NCBI RefSeq assembly: GCF_014138045.1
Contig: NZ_JACGXA010000001.1
Span: 679,501-743,500, forward strand
Source of the DNA: Nocardioides ginsengisegetis
GTDB lineage: Bacteria; Actinomycetota; Actinomycetes; Propionibacteriales; Nocardioidaceae
Direction: 5' to 3'
Length of the DNA: 64,000 nt
Of this stretch, positions 18,164-28,319 are shown piece by piece. A program made the translations under genes and the position numbers. Position 1 is the first letter of the stretch. Every line of letters begins with the position of its first letter. The notes below the pieces were generated by a model. That model saw nothing but the letters and a program-made list of their open reading frames with translations. It made no database searches and was not told the DNA's origin.

Positions 18164-18781
18164 ATGGAAGTTGTGGTCACGGGTCGACACTGCGAGCTGT
18201 CCGATCGGTTCCGCAGTCACGTCACGGAGAAGCTGTCGCGGCTCGAGAAGCACGACCACCGCATCATGCGGGTGCAGGTCGAGGTCGAGAACGAGCGCAA
18301 CCCCAGGCAGCACGACCGCGCCGTACGCGTCGAGCTCACCGCCTTCTCGAAGGGTCCGGTCATCCGGGCCGAGGCGGCAGCGGAAGACAAGATGGGAGCC
18401 CTGGACCTCGCCCTGGACAAGATGGCCTCGCAGATGCGCAAGGCCGCCGACCGCCGCCGCGTGCACCACGGGCACAAGACCCCCGTCTCCGTGGGCGAGG
18501 CGCTGGCCGACGGTGCCCTCGCCGAGGCCCCGACCGCCGAGGACGTCGTGACCGAGCGTCGCGTCGGGCCGATCGCGGTCACCGGCGACGGACCGCTCGT
18601 CGTGCGCGAGAAGGTCCACCCGGCCAGCCCGATGACCCTCGACCAGGCCCTCTACGAGATGGAGCTCGTGGGCCACGACTTCTACCTGTTCGTCGACAAG
18701 GAGAACGACCGTCCCGCGGTCGTCTACCGCCGCCGCGGCTACGACTACGGCGTGATCTCGCTGGACCTCGGCGCCGAGTAG
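18164..18781 (+). CDS. hpf: Ribosome hibernation-promoting factor, long form
   Basis: 205 residues. The start ATG 18164 follows GGGAGG. The N-terminal S30AE domain (MEVVVTGRHCELSDRFRSHV ... DKMASQMRKAADRR, residues 1-105) binds the 30S decoding site. A variable linker leads to the C-terminal dimerisation domain (about residues 148-205: VREKVHPASPMTLDQALYEM ... VVYRRRGYDYGVISLDL) that pairs ribosomes into 100S dimers. It sits downstream of a long untranslated leader and upstream of a strong palindromic terminator, which suggests a single-gene transcript controlled through its leader. Confidence 0.95.
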   Translation: MEVVVTGRHCELSDRFRSHVTEKLSRLEKHDHRIMRVQVEVENERNPRQHDRAVRVELTAFSKGPVIRAEAAAEDKMGALDLALDKMASQMRKAADRRRVHHGHKTPVSVGEALADGALAEAPTAEDVVTERRVGPIAVTGDGPLVVREKVHPASPMTLDQALYEMELVGHDFYLFVDKENDRPAVVYRRRGYDYGVISLDLGAE

Positions 18782-18806
18782 GACCGGTCCGGAATCGAGT
18801 CCCGTG

Positions 18807-18838
18807 AGCGGGGTGGCCCGATCGGGCCACCCCGCTCC
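18807..18838 (+). terminator. Palindromic terminator after hpf
   Basis: A perfect palindrome with arms GAGCGGGGTGGCCCGA and TCGGGCCACCCCGCTC, 26 bp after the hpf stop and before the response regulator gene. As RNA it folds into a strong GC-rich hairpin. Confidence 0.8.
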
Positions 18839-18896
18839 GTCGTTCCCGTCACCCGTCCGGCACCCACGGAGGGCCCGGTCGTGCCATGATGCGCAG

Positions 18897-19580
18897 GTGG
18901 CCGAACAGGTGAAAGAAGCGGATGTGGAACCCATCCGCGTGCTCGTGGTCGACGACCAGGAGCTCTTCCGGCGTGGGCTGACGATGCTGCTGGCGATCGA
19001 GTCGGGCATCGAGGTCATCGGCGAGGCCGGTGACGGGATCGAGGGCACGTCCCTCGCGTCCACCTCCGCGCCCGATGTGGTGCTCCTCGACATCCGGATG
19101 CCCAAGCGCACCGGCATCGAGGCATGCCTGGCGATCAAGGAGGCCGTCCCCTCGGCCAAGATCATCATGCTGACGGTCTCCGACGAGGAGGCCGACCTCT
19201 ACGAAGCCGTCAAGAGCGGCGCCTCGGGCTACCTGCTCAAGGACTCCTCGATCGAGGAGGTCGCCCAGGCCGTTCGTGTGGTCGCCGACGGGCAGTCGCT
19301 GATCTCGCCGTCGATGGCGGTCAAGCTGATCGACGAGTTCAAGCAGATGTCGCGCCCCGAGCGCGACCACGTCCCCGGCCTGCGGCTGACCGAGCGCGAG
19401 CTCGAGGTGCTGCGCCTGGTGGCCAAGGGGCTGAACAACCGCGAGATCGCGCGCCAGCTCTACATCAGCGAGAACACCGTCAAGAACCACGTGCGCAACA
19501 TCCTGGAGAAGCTCCAGCTGCACTCGCGCATGGAGGCGGTCATGTACGCCGTCAAGGAAAAGCTGCTCGACCTGCCCTGA
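18897..19580 (+). CDS. LuxR/NarL-family response regulator (orphan)
   Basis: 227 residues from GTG 18897; sequence upstream in this frame overlaps the hpf terminator, so the longer start is rejected. The receiver domain has IRVLVVDDQELFRRGL, phospho-acceptor in DVVLLDIRMPKRTG, and the conserved Lys in SGYLLKDSS. The C-terminal LuxR helix-turn-helix is LTERELEVLRLVAKGLNNRE ... ENTVKNHVRNILEKL. There is no kinase gene next to it. The place between hpf and secA recurs in several actinobacteria, but no target is known from the sequence. Confidence 0.9.
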   Translation: MAEQVKEADVEPIRVLVVDDQELFRRGLTMLLAIESGIEVIGEAGDGIEGTSLASTSAPDVVLLDIRMPKRTGIEACLAIKEAVPSAKIIMLTVSDEEADLYEAVKSGASGYLLKDSSIEEVAQAVRVVADGQSLISPSMAVKLIDEFKQMSRPERDHVPGLRLTERELEVLRLVAKGLNNREIARQLYISENTVKNHVRNILEKLQLHSRMEAVMYAVKEKLLDLP

Positions 19581-19625
19581 CGGGCTGACGGGTCGCTGTC
19601 GGTGTCCCGTGGTTGAGTACGCCGC

Positions 19626-20825
19626 GTGAGCGAGCGTCCCCCGACCCTGACCACCGCCCAGGCGCGCCGGATCGCGCTGGCGGCGCAGGGGTTCCTCGAC
19701 CAGCGGCACGCGGCGCCGACCCTGCGCACCGTCCAGCGCACCCTCGACCGCACCGGGGTGCTCCAGGTCGACTCGGTCAACGTGCTCCAGCGCGCGCACT
19801 ACATGCCGCTCTACTCCCGCATGGGCGCCTACGACACCGACCTGCTCCGTCGCGCCTCGGCCGCCCGCCCGCGCCGCCTCGTCGAGTACTGGGCCCACGT
19901 GCAGGCGTTCATGCCGGTCGAGCTGTGGCCGGTGATGCAGCACCGGATGGACCGCTACCGCGCCGAGCGCGGCAAGTGGTGGAAGGCGGTCGACGACGAC
20001 CTGCTCGCGACCGTGCTGGCCGCGGTCCGCGACCGCGGCCCGAGCACGGCCCGCGACCTCGAGCACCTCCACGACGGCGGCCCCCGCGCCCGCGACAACT
20101 GGGGCTGGAACTGGTCGGAGGTCCGCAAGGCCCTCGACTTCCTCTACATGTGCGGCGACCTGGCCATCGCGGAGCGCAACAGCCAGTTCGAGGTGGTCTA
20201 CGACGTCCCCGAGCGGGTCCTGCCCGCCGACGTGCTGGCCCTGCCGACGCCCTCGAAGACCGAGTCCGACCTCGAGCTCACGCGGCGGGCGGCCCGGTCC
20301 CACGGCGTCGCCACGCTCAAGAGCCTCGCCGACTACTACCGGATGCTGGTGGCCGACGTGAAGGTCGCGGTCGACACCATGGTCGAGACGGGCGAGCTGA
20401 CCCCGGTCCGCGTGGAGGGCTGGCGCAAGCCGGCCTGGCTCCACCGCGACGCGCGGGTCCCGCGCCGGATCGGCGCCCGGGCGCTGCTCAGCCCGTTCGA
20501 CCCCGTGGTCTGGGAGCGTGAGCGCACCGAGCACCTCTTCGACTTCCACTACCGGATCGAGATCTACGTGCCGGCCGACCAGCGGGTCCACGGCTACTAC
20601 GTCCTGCCGTTCCTGCTCGGCGACGAGATCGTGGCGCGGGTCGACCTCAAGGCCGACCGCAAGGCCGGCCGGCTCGTCGTGAAGGCGGCGTACGCCGAGC
20701 CCGGCGCGCCCGCCGAGACGGCCGAGGAGCTCTCCGCCGAGCTGCGCGACCTCGCGGCGTGGCTGGCGCTGGACGACATCGAGGTGCAGCAGCGGGGCGA
20801 CCTCGCCCCGTTCCTCCGGGTCTGA
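19626..20825 (+). CDS. YcaQ/AlkX-like winged-helix DNA glycosylase family protein
   Basis: 399 residues from a GTG start. It matches the HTH_42 (YcaQ) family: N-terminal LTTAQARRIALAAQGF, the QxD motif in GVLQVDSVNVLQRAHYMPLY, GRPR-like segment AARPRRLVEYW, and a C-terminal YRIEIYVPADQRVHGYYVLP block. E. coli YcaQ unhooks DNA interstrand crosslinks using its QxD active site, and the glutamine and aspartate are retained here. It lies between the response regulator and secA on the same strand, 46 bp after the former. Confidence 0.85.
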   Translation: MSERPPTLTTAQARRIALAAQGFLDQRHAAPTLRTVQRTLDRTGVLQVDSVNVLQRAHYMPLYSRMGAYDTDLLRRASAARPRRLVEYWAHVQAFMPVELWPVMQHRMDRYRAERGKWWKAVDDDLLATVLAAVRDRGPSTARDLEHLHDGGPRARDNWGWNWSEVRKALDFLYMCGDLAIAERNSQFEVVYDVPERVLPADVLALPTPSKTESDLELTRRAARSHGVATLKSLADYYRMLVADVKVAVDTMVETGELTPVRVEGWRKPAWLHRDARVPRRIGARALLSPFDPVVWERERTEHLFDFHYRIEIYVPADQRVHGYYVLPFLLGDEIVARVDLKADRKAGRLVVKAAYAEPGAPAETAEELSAELRDLAAWLALDDIEVQQRGDLAPFLRV

Positions 20826-20912
20826 CCGGGCCCTGAGCCCGCTGGGTTAGGGCGCGCCTTGCTCGCTGGGTAGAGTGGCGCCGCCAGTGTCGTCATAAGG
20901 AGTTACGCGGTC

Positions 20913-23738
<2,826 letters not shown>

Positions 23739-23758
23739 ACGCTCGTCCAGCGACGCTG

Positions 23759-23794
23759 GCAAGGGCCGTGACCGATCCCGGTCACGGCCCTTGC
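23759..23794 (+). terminator. secA terminator hairpin
   Basis: Arms GCAAGGGCCGTGACC (23759-23773) and GGTCACGGCCCTTGC (23780-23794) pair perfectly around a 6-base loop, 20 bp after the secA stop and before a convergent gene. Confidence 0.85.
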
Positions 23795-23828
23795 TGCTTC
23801 TTGCGTGTTGCTGTCGGGATAAGTGTGG

Positions 23829-23980
23829 CGCCCGTGCGCGGGCGCCCTGGCGGCGGGAGCGGTGAGCTGTGAACCCTTTCCCTGCCCGGTTCGGTTGATG
23901 GCTCACCGCCGGGTCGGCCCGGCGGTGGGTGGTGAACCGTTTGCAAGTCGGGTTCGGTTGATGGCTCACCGCTGGGGCCG
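23829..23980. repeat. Twin-hairpin interspersed repeat (module A), copy 3
   Basis: Starts with a short palindrome GCGCCCGTGCGCGGGCGC (the edge of module B), then the two-unit module. Unit 1 arms are GGTGAGC (23861-23867) and GCTCACC (23901-23907); unit 2 begins GGTGGGTGGTGAACC and ends GGCTCACCGC near 23972. It lies between the secA terminator and the convergent SRPBCC gene. A tail GGCTACGCGGCG follows at once and runs into the end of that gene. Confidence 0.8.
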
Positions 23981-23986
23981 CTCTGG

Positions 23987-24544
23987 CTACGCGGCGAGCC
24001 CACACCGCTGTCGATATTCCTCGCGCAGTCGTTCGCGGAGCCCGGCGACCATCCCGGCGACGGTGAGGGCGTCGAAGAACCCGCCCGCCACCTCGGCGAG
24101 CCGCCGGTGCTTGACGGGCCCGAGGCGGAGCCGCAGGTGCAGGCGCGTGCCGCCGTCCTCGGGGGTGAGGGTCAGGCTCCAGGTGACGTCGGTGTGACTG
24201 CGCCGCGAGCGGTGGACGAGGGAGTGCGGGGGGTCGATCGAGGCGACGGTGAAGGTCTCGTGCCGGCCGCCGTAGTCGGGGATGACGCTGCCGACCTCCA
24301 GTCCGAGCCAGCGGTCGTCGACGTGCCGGATCGCCCGCCGTGACGGCGGCAGGAACTGCTCCACGCGGATCGGGAGGTACCACCCGGCCCGGCCCTTGCC
24401 GAGCTGCTCCAGCCACGGCCAGACCACCTCGGGCGGCGCGTCGAACGAGCAGCCGCGGTCCATCACGACCGGGTCGCCGGGGACGATGTCGTCGCCGGGC
24501 CGGGTGGCCGTCACCTCGTCGGGTCGGGCGGGCGCGAGTCTCAC
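23987..24544 (-). CDS. SRPBCC (START-like) family protein
   Basis: 185 residues from a GTG start. The sequence DRGCSFDAPPEVVWPWLEQL, the central PDYGGRHETFTVASIDPPHS and the C-terminal helix region EVAGGFFDALTVAGMVAGLR fit the polyketide cyclase/START-like fold that binds small hydrophobic ligands. The ligand is unknown. The last five residues (CGLAA) and the TAG stop lie in the GGCTACGCGGCG tail of the adjacent repeat, so the repeat appears to have supplied or altered the C-terminus. It is 18 bp downstream of the next minus-strand gene and may share its transcript. Confidence 0.75.
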   Translation of the reverse strand: MRLAPARPDEVTATRPGDDIVPGDPVVMDRGCSFDAPPEVVWPWLEQLGKGRAGWYLPIRVEQFLPPSRRAIRHVDDRWLGLEVGSVIPDYGGRHETFTVASIDPPHSLVHRSRRSHTDVTWSLTLTPEDGGTRLHLRLRLGPVKHRRLAEVAGGFFDALTVAGMVAGLRERLREEYRQRCGLAA

Positions 24545-24562
24545 GCGTCCATCTTCGACCCG

Positions 24563-25072
24563 TCAGGCAAATTCGAGGGCCGTGCACAGCCAGCGATCCT
24601 GGCGGTGTACGAAGCGGGCTGCGACGGCCCGGGAGCGGGCGCCGTAGCGGACATGGGCGCTCACCTCGACGGTGGTGCGGTCCAGGAAGCAGGTGTGCAC
24701 GCCGACGACCGACGGCCGGACCGGCTGGACCCGGCCCTGGCCCGGGCGGTGGCCACCCGCGCGGGCCACGAGCAGGGCCCGACGGGCGAGGTCGTCGTGG
24801 ACCTCCCGGGAGGACCAGCGGACGAGCTGGGCGACCGGCCGGTCGCCGCCGACGATCTCGACGGCCGCCTGGGTGTAGCGGCGAGCCCAGGCCTCGACCT
24901 CGCGGCGCAGCCGCAGGTCGATCGGGATGACGTCGGCGCTGCCGCTCGTGGTTGCCCGAGCGGGACGGCGCGGCGGCGGGTCGTGGCGGGGGACCAGGTC
25001 GAGCGCCAGGGTGCCCTGGACGCTGGTGACCGGGGCGGGGCCACGGAACGGGACGACGCGGTGGTGGGACAT
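24563..25072 (-). CDS. Rv3235/DUF6459-like protein
   Basis: 169 residues. The N-terminal ~50 residues are Pro/Arg-rich and probably disordered. The C-terminal half (AWARRYTQAAVEIVGGDRPV ... AQLVRWSSREVHDDLARRAL ... RSRAVAARFVHRQDRWLCTA) resembles the actinobacterial DUF6459 (mycobacterial Rv3235) family near secA. The fold resembles small nuclear transport factor 2-like domains, but that is a guess. The ATG at 25072 follows GGAG. It lies 12 bp after the LysM gene on the same strand. Confidence 0.6.
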   Translation of the reverse strand: MSHHRVVPFRGPAPVTSVQGTLALDLVPRHDPPPRRPARATTSGSADVIPIDLRLRREVEAWARRYTQAAVEIVGGDRPVAQLVRWSSREVHDDLARRALLVARAGGHRPGQGRVQPVRPSVVGVHTCFLDRTTVEVSAHVRYGARSRAVAARFVHRQDRWLCTALEFA

Positions 25073-25084
25073 CGGAGCTCCTGT

Positions 25085-25789
25085 TCACGCGCGCGGGAGG
25101 CGCAGCTGCTGGTCGGGATGGATGAGTCCGGGGTCGGCGCCGATGACGCCGCGGTTGGCGGCGTAGATCGCCTGCCAGTGGGTGTTGATGTCGGCGTCGC
25201 TCGCGCCGGGCGCGAGGTCGCGGGCGGCGATGCCCCACAGGGTGTCGCCGCGGTGGACGGTGACCCGCCCGGCCGACTCCGACCGTCGGACCGGGTGGGC
25301 GGCGACCACCGTGGTGGTCGTGGCGCGGTCGGGGAGTGGCAGCCCGTTGACGACCCGGGCCACGATCGCCGAGGCCCGCAGGTCCTGCGGAGGGGCCTGC
25401 GGGGTGTCCGCGAAGGCGGGGGTGGTGGTCAGGCCCCCGGTCAGGGCGACCCCGCAGGCGGCGAGCACGAGGCGTCGTACGCCGTGGGGGACGCCGTGGG
25501 GGACGCCGTGGGGGACGCCGTGGGGGTCGCCGTGGGCGCCTCCCCGGGCCGCCTCGAGGGTCGCGAGCGTGGTGATCGCCCACAGCCAGCACGTGGCCGG
25601 GACGGCGACGGCGGCGCAGAGCCCGACGAGCAGGTCGTCGAACGGACGGCCGGCGAGGTCGCCGCGGCTGGCGGCGCGAGCCATCGGGAGGGCGAGGGGC
25701 AGGAGCAGGGCCACCAGGCCGGCGGCCGCGGCCGTGGCCAGCAGCCAGACCGTCGCACAGCGGGTGGGACGCGCAGGGTGGTGGTTCAT
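25085..25789 (-). CDS. LysM-domain membrane protein
   Basis: 234 residues. Two N-terminal membrane segments (about residues 12-38 and 50-75) are followed by a tandem Pro-His-Gly-Val stretch (about 85-103), a third hydrophobic segment, and an extracytoplasmic part ending in a LysM domain (about 172-233: RVTVHRGDTLWGIAARDLAP ... DPGLIHPDQQLRLPRA) expected to bind peptidoglycan. The start ATG 25789 follows AAGGA. LysM genes of this kind are common beside the Rv3235-like gene in Nocardioides-type genomes. The repeat within the coding region is unusual. Confidence 0.8.
   Translation of the reverse strand: MNHHPARPTRCATVWLLATAAAAGLVALLLPLALPMARAASRGDLAGRPFDDLLVGLCAAVAVPATCWLWAITTLATLEAARGGAHGDPHGVPHGVPHGVPHGVRRLVLAACGVALTGGLTTTPAFADTPQAPPQDLRASAIVARVVNGLPLPDRATTTTVVAAHPVRRSESAGRVTVHRGDTLWGIAARDLAPGASDADINTHWQAIYAANRGVIGADPGLIHPDQQLRLPRA
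25483..25532. repeat. 12-bp tandem repeat inside the LysM gene
   Basis: Four near-perfect head-to-tail copies of GACGCCGTGGGG (plus strand) encode repeating Pro-His-Gly-Val on the minus strand, with a diverged fifth unit (GTCGCCGTGGGC) encoding the preceding His-Gly-Asp. The unit is a multiple of three, so copy-number changes keep the frame. Confidence 0.85.
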
Positions 25790-25902
25790 CCGAGATCCTT
25801 GCGTTTGCTTCTGTTTGCTTTAGGAAACGCCGTTTTACTCGGATCGTCAAGGCGTTGTGCACAGGCGTTGTGCGTCAGGGGAGGGGATGGCAGGGTCGCC
25901 GC
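25790..25902. promoter_or_regulatory. Divergent promoter region with two pairs of direct repeats
   Basis: This gap separates the minus-strand LysM gene from the plus-strand gene at 25903 and is clearly A/T-richer than its surroundings. It holds GTTTGCTT twice (25803-25810, 25813-25820; 10-bp period, one helical turn) and AGGCGTTGTGC twice (25850-25860, 25863-25873). The spacing suggests bound regulator dimers or BldC-type helical binding, which is inference. Confidence 0.5.
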
Positions 25903-26442
25903 ATGAGCTGGGAGCAGGAGCTCTTCGCGGTGCTCGACGACCTCGAGCAGCAGGCCGAGGCGCTCTACGACGCGGAGCGCGAGCTGGAGCTGGCCGACCG
26001 CAGCCGGGCGGAGTACCACCACGTCACCCTCGAGAGCCGGCTGACCGCGTCGGTGGGCCTCGACGTGGTCCTCGACGTCCGCGGCGTCGGACGGATCAGC
26101 GGCGTGCTGGAGCGGGTCGCCTCCGGCTGGTGCCTGCTCGCCGGGCCCGCCCAGGACTGGGTCGTGCGCACGGCCGCGGTCGCGCTGGTGCACGGCGCCT
26201 CGGAGCGCTCGGTGCCCGAGGTGGCGTGGTCACCCGTCGCGAAGCTGGGCCTGGGTTCGGCGCTCCGCCGGCTCGCCGAGGCGGGGGAGCGGTGCGTGGT
26301 GCACCTCGTCGACGGTGCCGCTCACGAGGCCGTGCTGCGCCGGGTCGGCGCCGACTTCGTCGAGGCGGCCGTGGGTGACGGGCCCGGCGCCCGGACGGTG
26401 CTCGTCGCGTTCGAGTCGGTCGCTGCTGTCCAGTCCCGCTAG
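25903..26442 (+). CDS. Conserved hypothetical protein, unrecognised
   Basis: 179 residues from the ATG at 25903; an in-frame extension upstream would run through the promoter repeats and is rejected. The N-terminal ~50 residues form a charged helix likely to be a coiled coil (EQELFAVLDDLEQQAEALYD), then a beta-rich part (SVGLDVVLDVRGVGRISGVL, GWCLLAGPAQDWVVRTAAVA) that could be an SH3/Hfq-like barrel. No family name comes to mind; similar short proteins occur in Nocardioides-like genomes. It is transcribed away from the LysM gene and ends before a block of palindromes. Confidence 0.65.
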   Translation: MSWEQELFAVLDDLEQQAEALYDAERELELADRSRAEYHHVTLESRLTASVGLDVVLDVRGVGRISGVLERVASGWCLLAGPAQDWVVRTAAVALVHGASERSVPEVAWSPVAKLGLGSALRRLAEAGERCVVHLVDGAAHEAVLRRVGADFVEAAVGDGPGARTVLVAFESVAAVQSR

Positions 26443-26446
26443 CTGG

Positions 26447-26612
26447 TGCGCCCGCGCGCGTGGCCGACCGTCTCCCGGCGTCAAGGACCCTCGCTTCGCT
26501 CGGTCCGCTGCGCGGCGGCTTCGCCGTCCTTGACTCCGGGACCCTGACGGTCGGCCGGCGGCGCGCTTGTCGGCACGGCTTCGCCGCGCCGCCCGCATGC
26601 GCGGGCGCCCTG
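26447..26612. repeat. Large compound palindrome (module B), copy 2
   Basis: The same nested arms as at 4729: CCGACCGTC (26464-26472) with GACGGTCGG (26546-26554) and TCAAGGAC (26481-26488) with GTCCTTGA (26526-26533). It is followed by the same GCGCTTGTCGGCACGG segment and the GCGCGGGCGC edge. The centre differs from copy 1 in compensating ways (TCCGCTGCGCGGCGG kept; flanking bases changed), so the folding potential appears retained. Confidence 0.75.
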
Positions 26613-26640
26613 GAGCCCTGGCTGGGTCTGGGGGTCGCAT

Positions 26641-26687
26641 GTGCGCAGGATCATCATTTTGGGGCGCTCGGTGATGATCGTGCGCAC
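26641..26687. repeat. Inverted repeat, long-armed hairpin
   Basis: Arms GTGCGCAGGATCATCA (26641-26656) and TGATGATCGTGCGCAC (26672-26687) match except for one base, around a 15-base loop. It lies in the convergent gap between the plus-strand gene ending at 26442 and tatB and could terminate transcription from either side. Confidence 0.75.
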
Positions 26688-26694
26688 TCCTGCG

Positions 26695-26726
26695 GTCGGG
26701 ATCACCGGTTAACCGGTGATCCCGAC
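26695..26726. repeat. 32-bp perfect palindrome
   Basis: A perfect palindrome with half-site GTCGGGATCACCGGTT, centred on GGTTAACC, without a loop. The module C tail GGCTACGCGGCGCACC follows directly. A related, less perfect palindrome with the same half-site occurs at 59048. Convergent genes flank it, so a bidirectional terminator is the simplest role. With the two preceding repeats it fills the 339-bp gap; no gene is seen there. Confidence 0.85.
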
Positions 26727-26781
26727 GGCTACGCGGCGCACCCGAGCTGACCCGGGCCGGCAGTTGCGCCGACTCGACCGG

Positions 26782-27117
26782 TTACGTCGCGTCGGCGTCG
26801 TACGGCGGGGTCTCGCCCTCGTCGAGCGGGCGCTGGCCGGGGCGGCGGGAGGACCGGGCGTCCCGGTCGGCCTCCTCCATCGCCTCGACGATGTGCTTGC
26901 GCACGATGGTGCGGGGGTCGAGGTCGCGCAGCTCGAGGTCGGCGTACTCGGGGCCGAGCTCGGTGCGCAGCTCGTCACGGGCGGAGTTGGCGAACTCCTT
27001 GGCCTTGCGGATCATCTGACCCGCCTGGCGAGCGAGGTCGGGCAACTTGTCGGGCCCGAACACGAGCACCGCCACGAAGGCGATGACCATCATCTCGGGG
27101 AGCCCGACACCGAACAT
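26782..27117 (-). CDS. tatB: Twin-arginine translocase subunit TatB
   Basis: 111 residues. A single N-terminal membrane helix (MFGVGLPEMMVIAFVAVLVF) is followed by the conserved GPDKLPDLARQAGQ hinge and a long amphipathic, charged tail, the TatA/B pattern. The E8 in the membrane segment and the tail length favour TatB over TatA. It binds twin-arginine signal peptides together with TatC. It is the last gene of the minus-strand run mgtE-like - DUF1003 - mrp - tatB, 3 bp after mrp. Confidence 0.9.
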   Translation of the reverse strand: MFGVGLPEMMVIAFVAVLVFGPDKLPDLARQAGQMIRKAKEFANSARDELRTELGPEYADLELRDLDPRTIVRKHIVEAMEEADRDARSSRRPGQRPLDEGETPPYDADAT

Positions 27118-27120
27118 GGG

Positions 27121-28275
27121 TCAGAACTTACTGGTCGGGGTGAGGCCGAGCTGCATCCCGGCGAGTCCGCGGCCACGCCCCGACAGCGTGGCGGCGATGT
27201 TGCTGAGCTCGACGGCCGCCGGGGCGGTCGGGTCGGCGTCGACGATCGGCTTGCCGACGTCGCCGCCCTCGCGCAGCGAGGTGTCGAGCGGGATCCGGCC
27301 CAGGACCGGGACGGTGGAGCCGATCCGCTGCGAGAGGGTGGCTGCGACCCGGTCGCCGCCGCCGGAGCCGAAGATCTCGAGCTTGTGCTCGGGGCCGCAG
27401 TGCGGGCAGGGCAGGTAGCTCATGTTCTCCACGACGCCCACGACGCGCTGGTGCATCATCGAGGCCATCGTGCCGGCGCGCTCGGCGACCTCGGCCGCGG
27501 CCTCCTGCGGGGTGGTCACCACGACCACCTCGGCACCCGGGAGGTGCTGGCCGAGCGAGATGGCGACGTCGCCGGTGCCCGGCGGGAGGTCGAGGAGGAG
27601 CACGTCGAGGTCGCCCCAGTAGACGTCGGCGAGCATCTGGACCAGGGCCCGGTCGAGCATCGGGCCACGCCAGGCGACGACCTGGTCGCGGCGCGGCTTG
27701 AGCATGCCGATCGAGATGACCGAGACGCCGCTGGGCGTGGGGACCGGCATGATCAGGTCCTCGACCTGGGTCGGCCGGTGGTCGGCCACGCCGAGCATGG
27801 CGGGCACCGAGTGGCCGTAGATGTCGGCGTCGACGATGCCGACCTTGAGCCCCTGCTTGGCCATCGCGAGCGCGAGGTTGACCGTCACCGAGGACTTGCC
27901 GACGCCGCCCTTGCCGCTGGCGATCGCGAAGACCTTGGTCAGCGAGCCGGGCTGGGCGAAGGGGATCTCGCGCTGGGCCTGGCCGCCGCGGAGAGTCTCC
28001 TGGAGGCCGGCGCGCTGCTCGGCCGACATCACCCCGAGCGTCAGGTCGACGCCGGTGACGCCCTCGACCCGCTGGACGGCCGCGGTCACGTCACGGTTGA
28101 TGGTGTCCTTGAGCGGGCACCCCGCCACGGTGAGCAGCACCGTCACCCGGACCAGGCCACCCTCGTCGACCTCGACGGACTCGACCATGCCGAGATCGGT
28201 GATGGGGCGCTTGATCTCGGGGTCGTTGACGGTCGCGAGAGCGGCGTTGACCTGCTCGAGAGAGGGGGTGCTCAT
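27121..28275 (-). CDS. mrp: Mrp/NBP35-family Fe-S carrier ATPase
   Basis: 384 residues, starting at ATG 28275 (upstream in-frame codons add residues not expected in the family). The N-terminal MIP18/DUF59 domain (EQVNAALATVNDPEIKRPIT) is followed by a deviant Walker A ATPase (IASGKGGVGKSSVTVNLALA), with DADIYGHSVP and the LLLDLPPGTGD motif. A CPHC pair in MSYLPCPHC fits a bridging Fe-S cluster between subunits. It probably carries and delivers iron-sulphur clusters. It precedes tatB in an operon-like arrangement. Confidence 0.93.
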   Translation of the reverse strand: MSTPSLEQVNAALATVNDPEIKRPITDLGMVESVEVDEGGLVRVTVLLTVAGCPLKDTINRDVTAAVQRVEGVTGVDLTLGVMSAEQRAGLQETLRGGQAQREIPFAQPGSLTKVFAIASGKGGVGKSSVTVNLALAMAKQGLKVGIVDADIYGHSVPAMLGVADHRPTQVEDLIMPVPTPSGVSVISIGMLKPRRDQVVAWRGPMLDRALVQMLADVYWGDLDVLLLDLPPGTGDVAISLGQHLPGAEVVVVTTPQEAAAEVAERAGTMASMMHQRVVGVVENMSYLPCPHCGPEHKLEIFGSGGGDRVAATLSQRIGSTVPVLGRIPLDTSLREGGDVGKPIVDADPTAPAAVELSNIAATLSGRGRGLAGMQLGLTPTSKF

Positions 28276-28319
28276 GATCCCCAAGGGTAGATGGTCGTGC
28301 GGAACCGTCCCGCCGCAGG

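Noticed and set aside
25483..25532. Possible CRISPR array
   Set aside because: Units are 12 bp, head-to-tail, without spacers, and encode a periodic peptide; no cas gene is present in the window.
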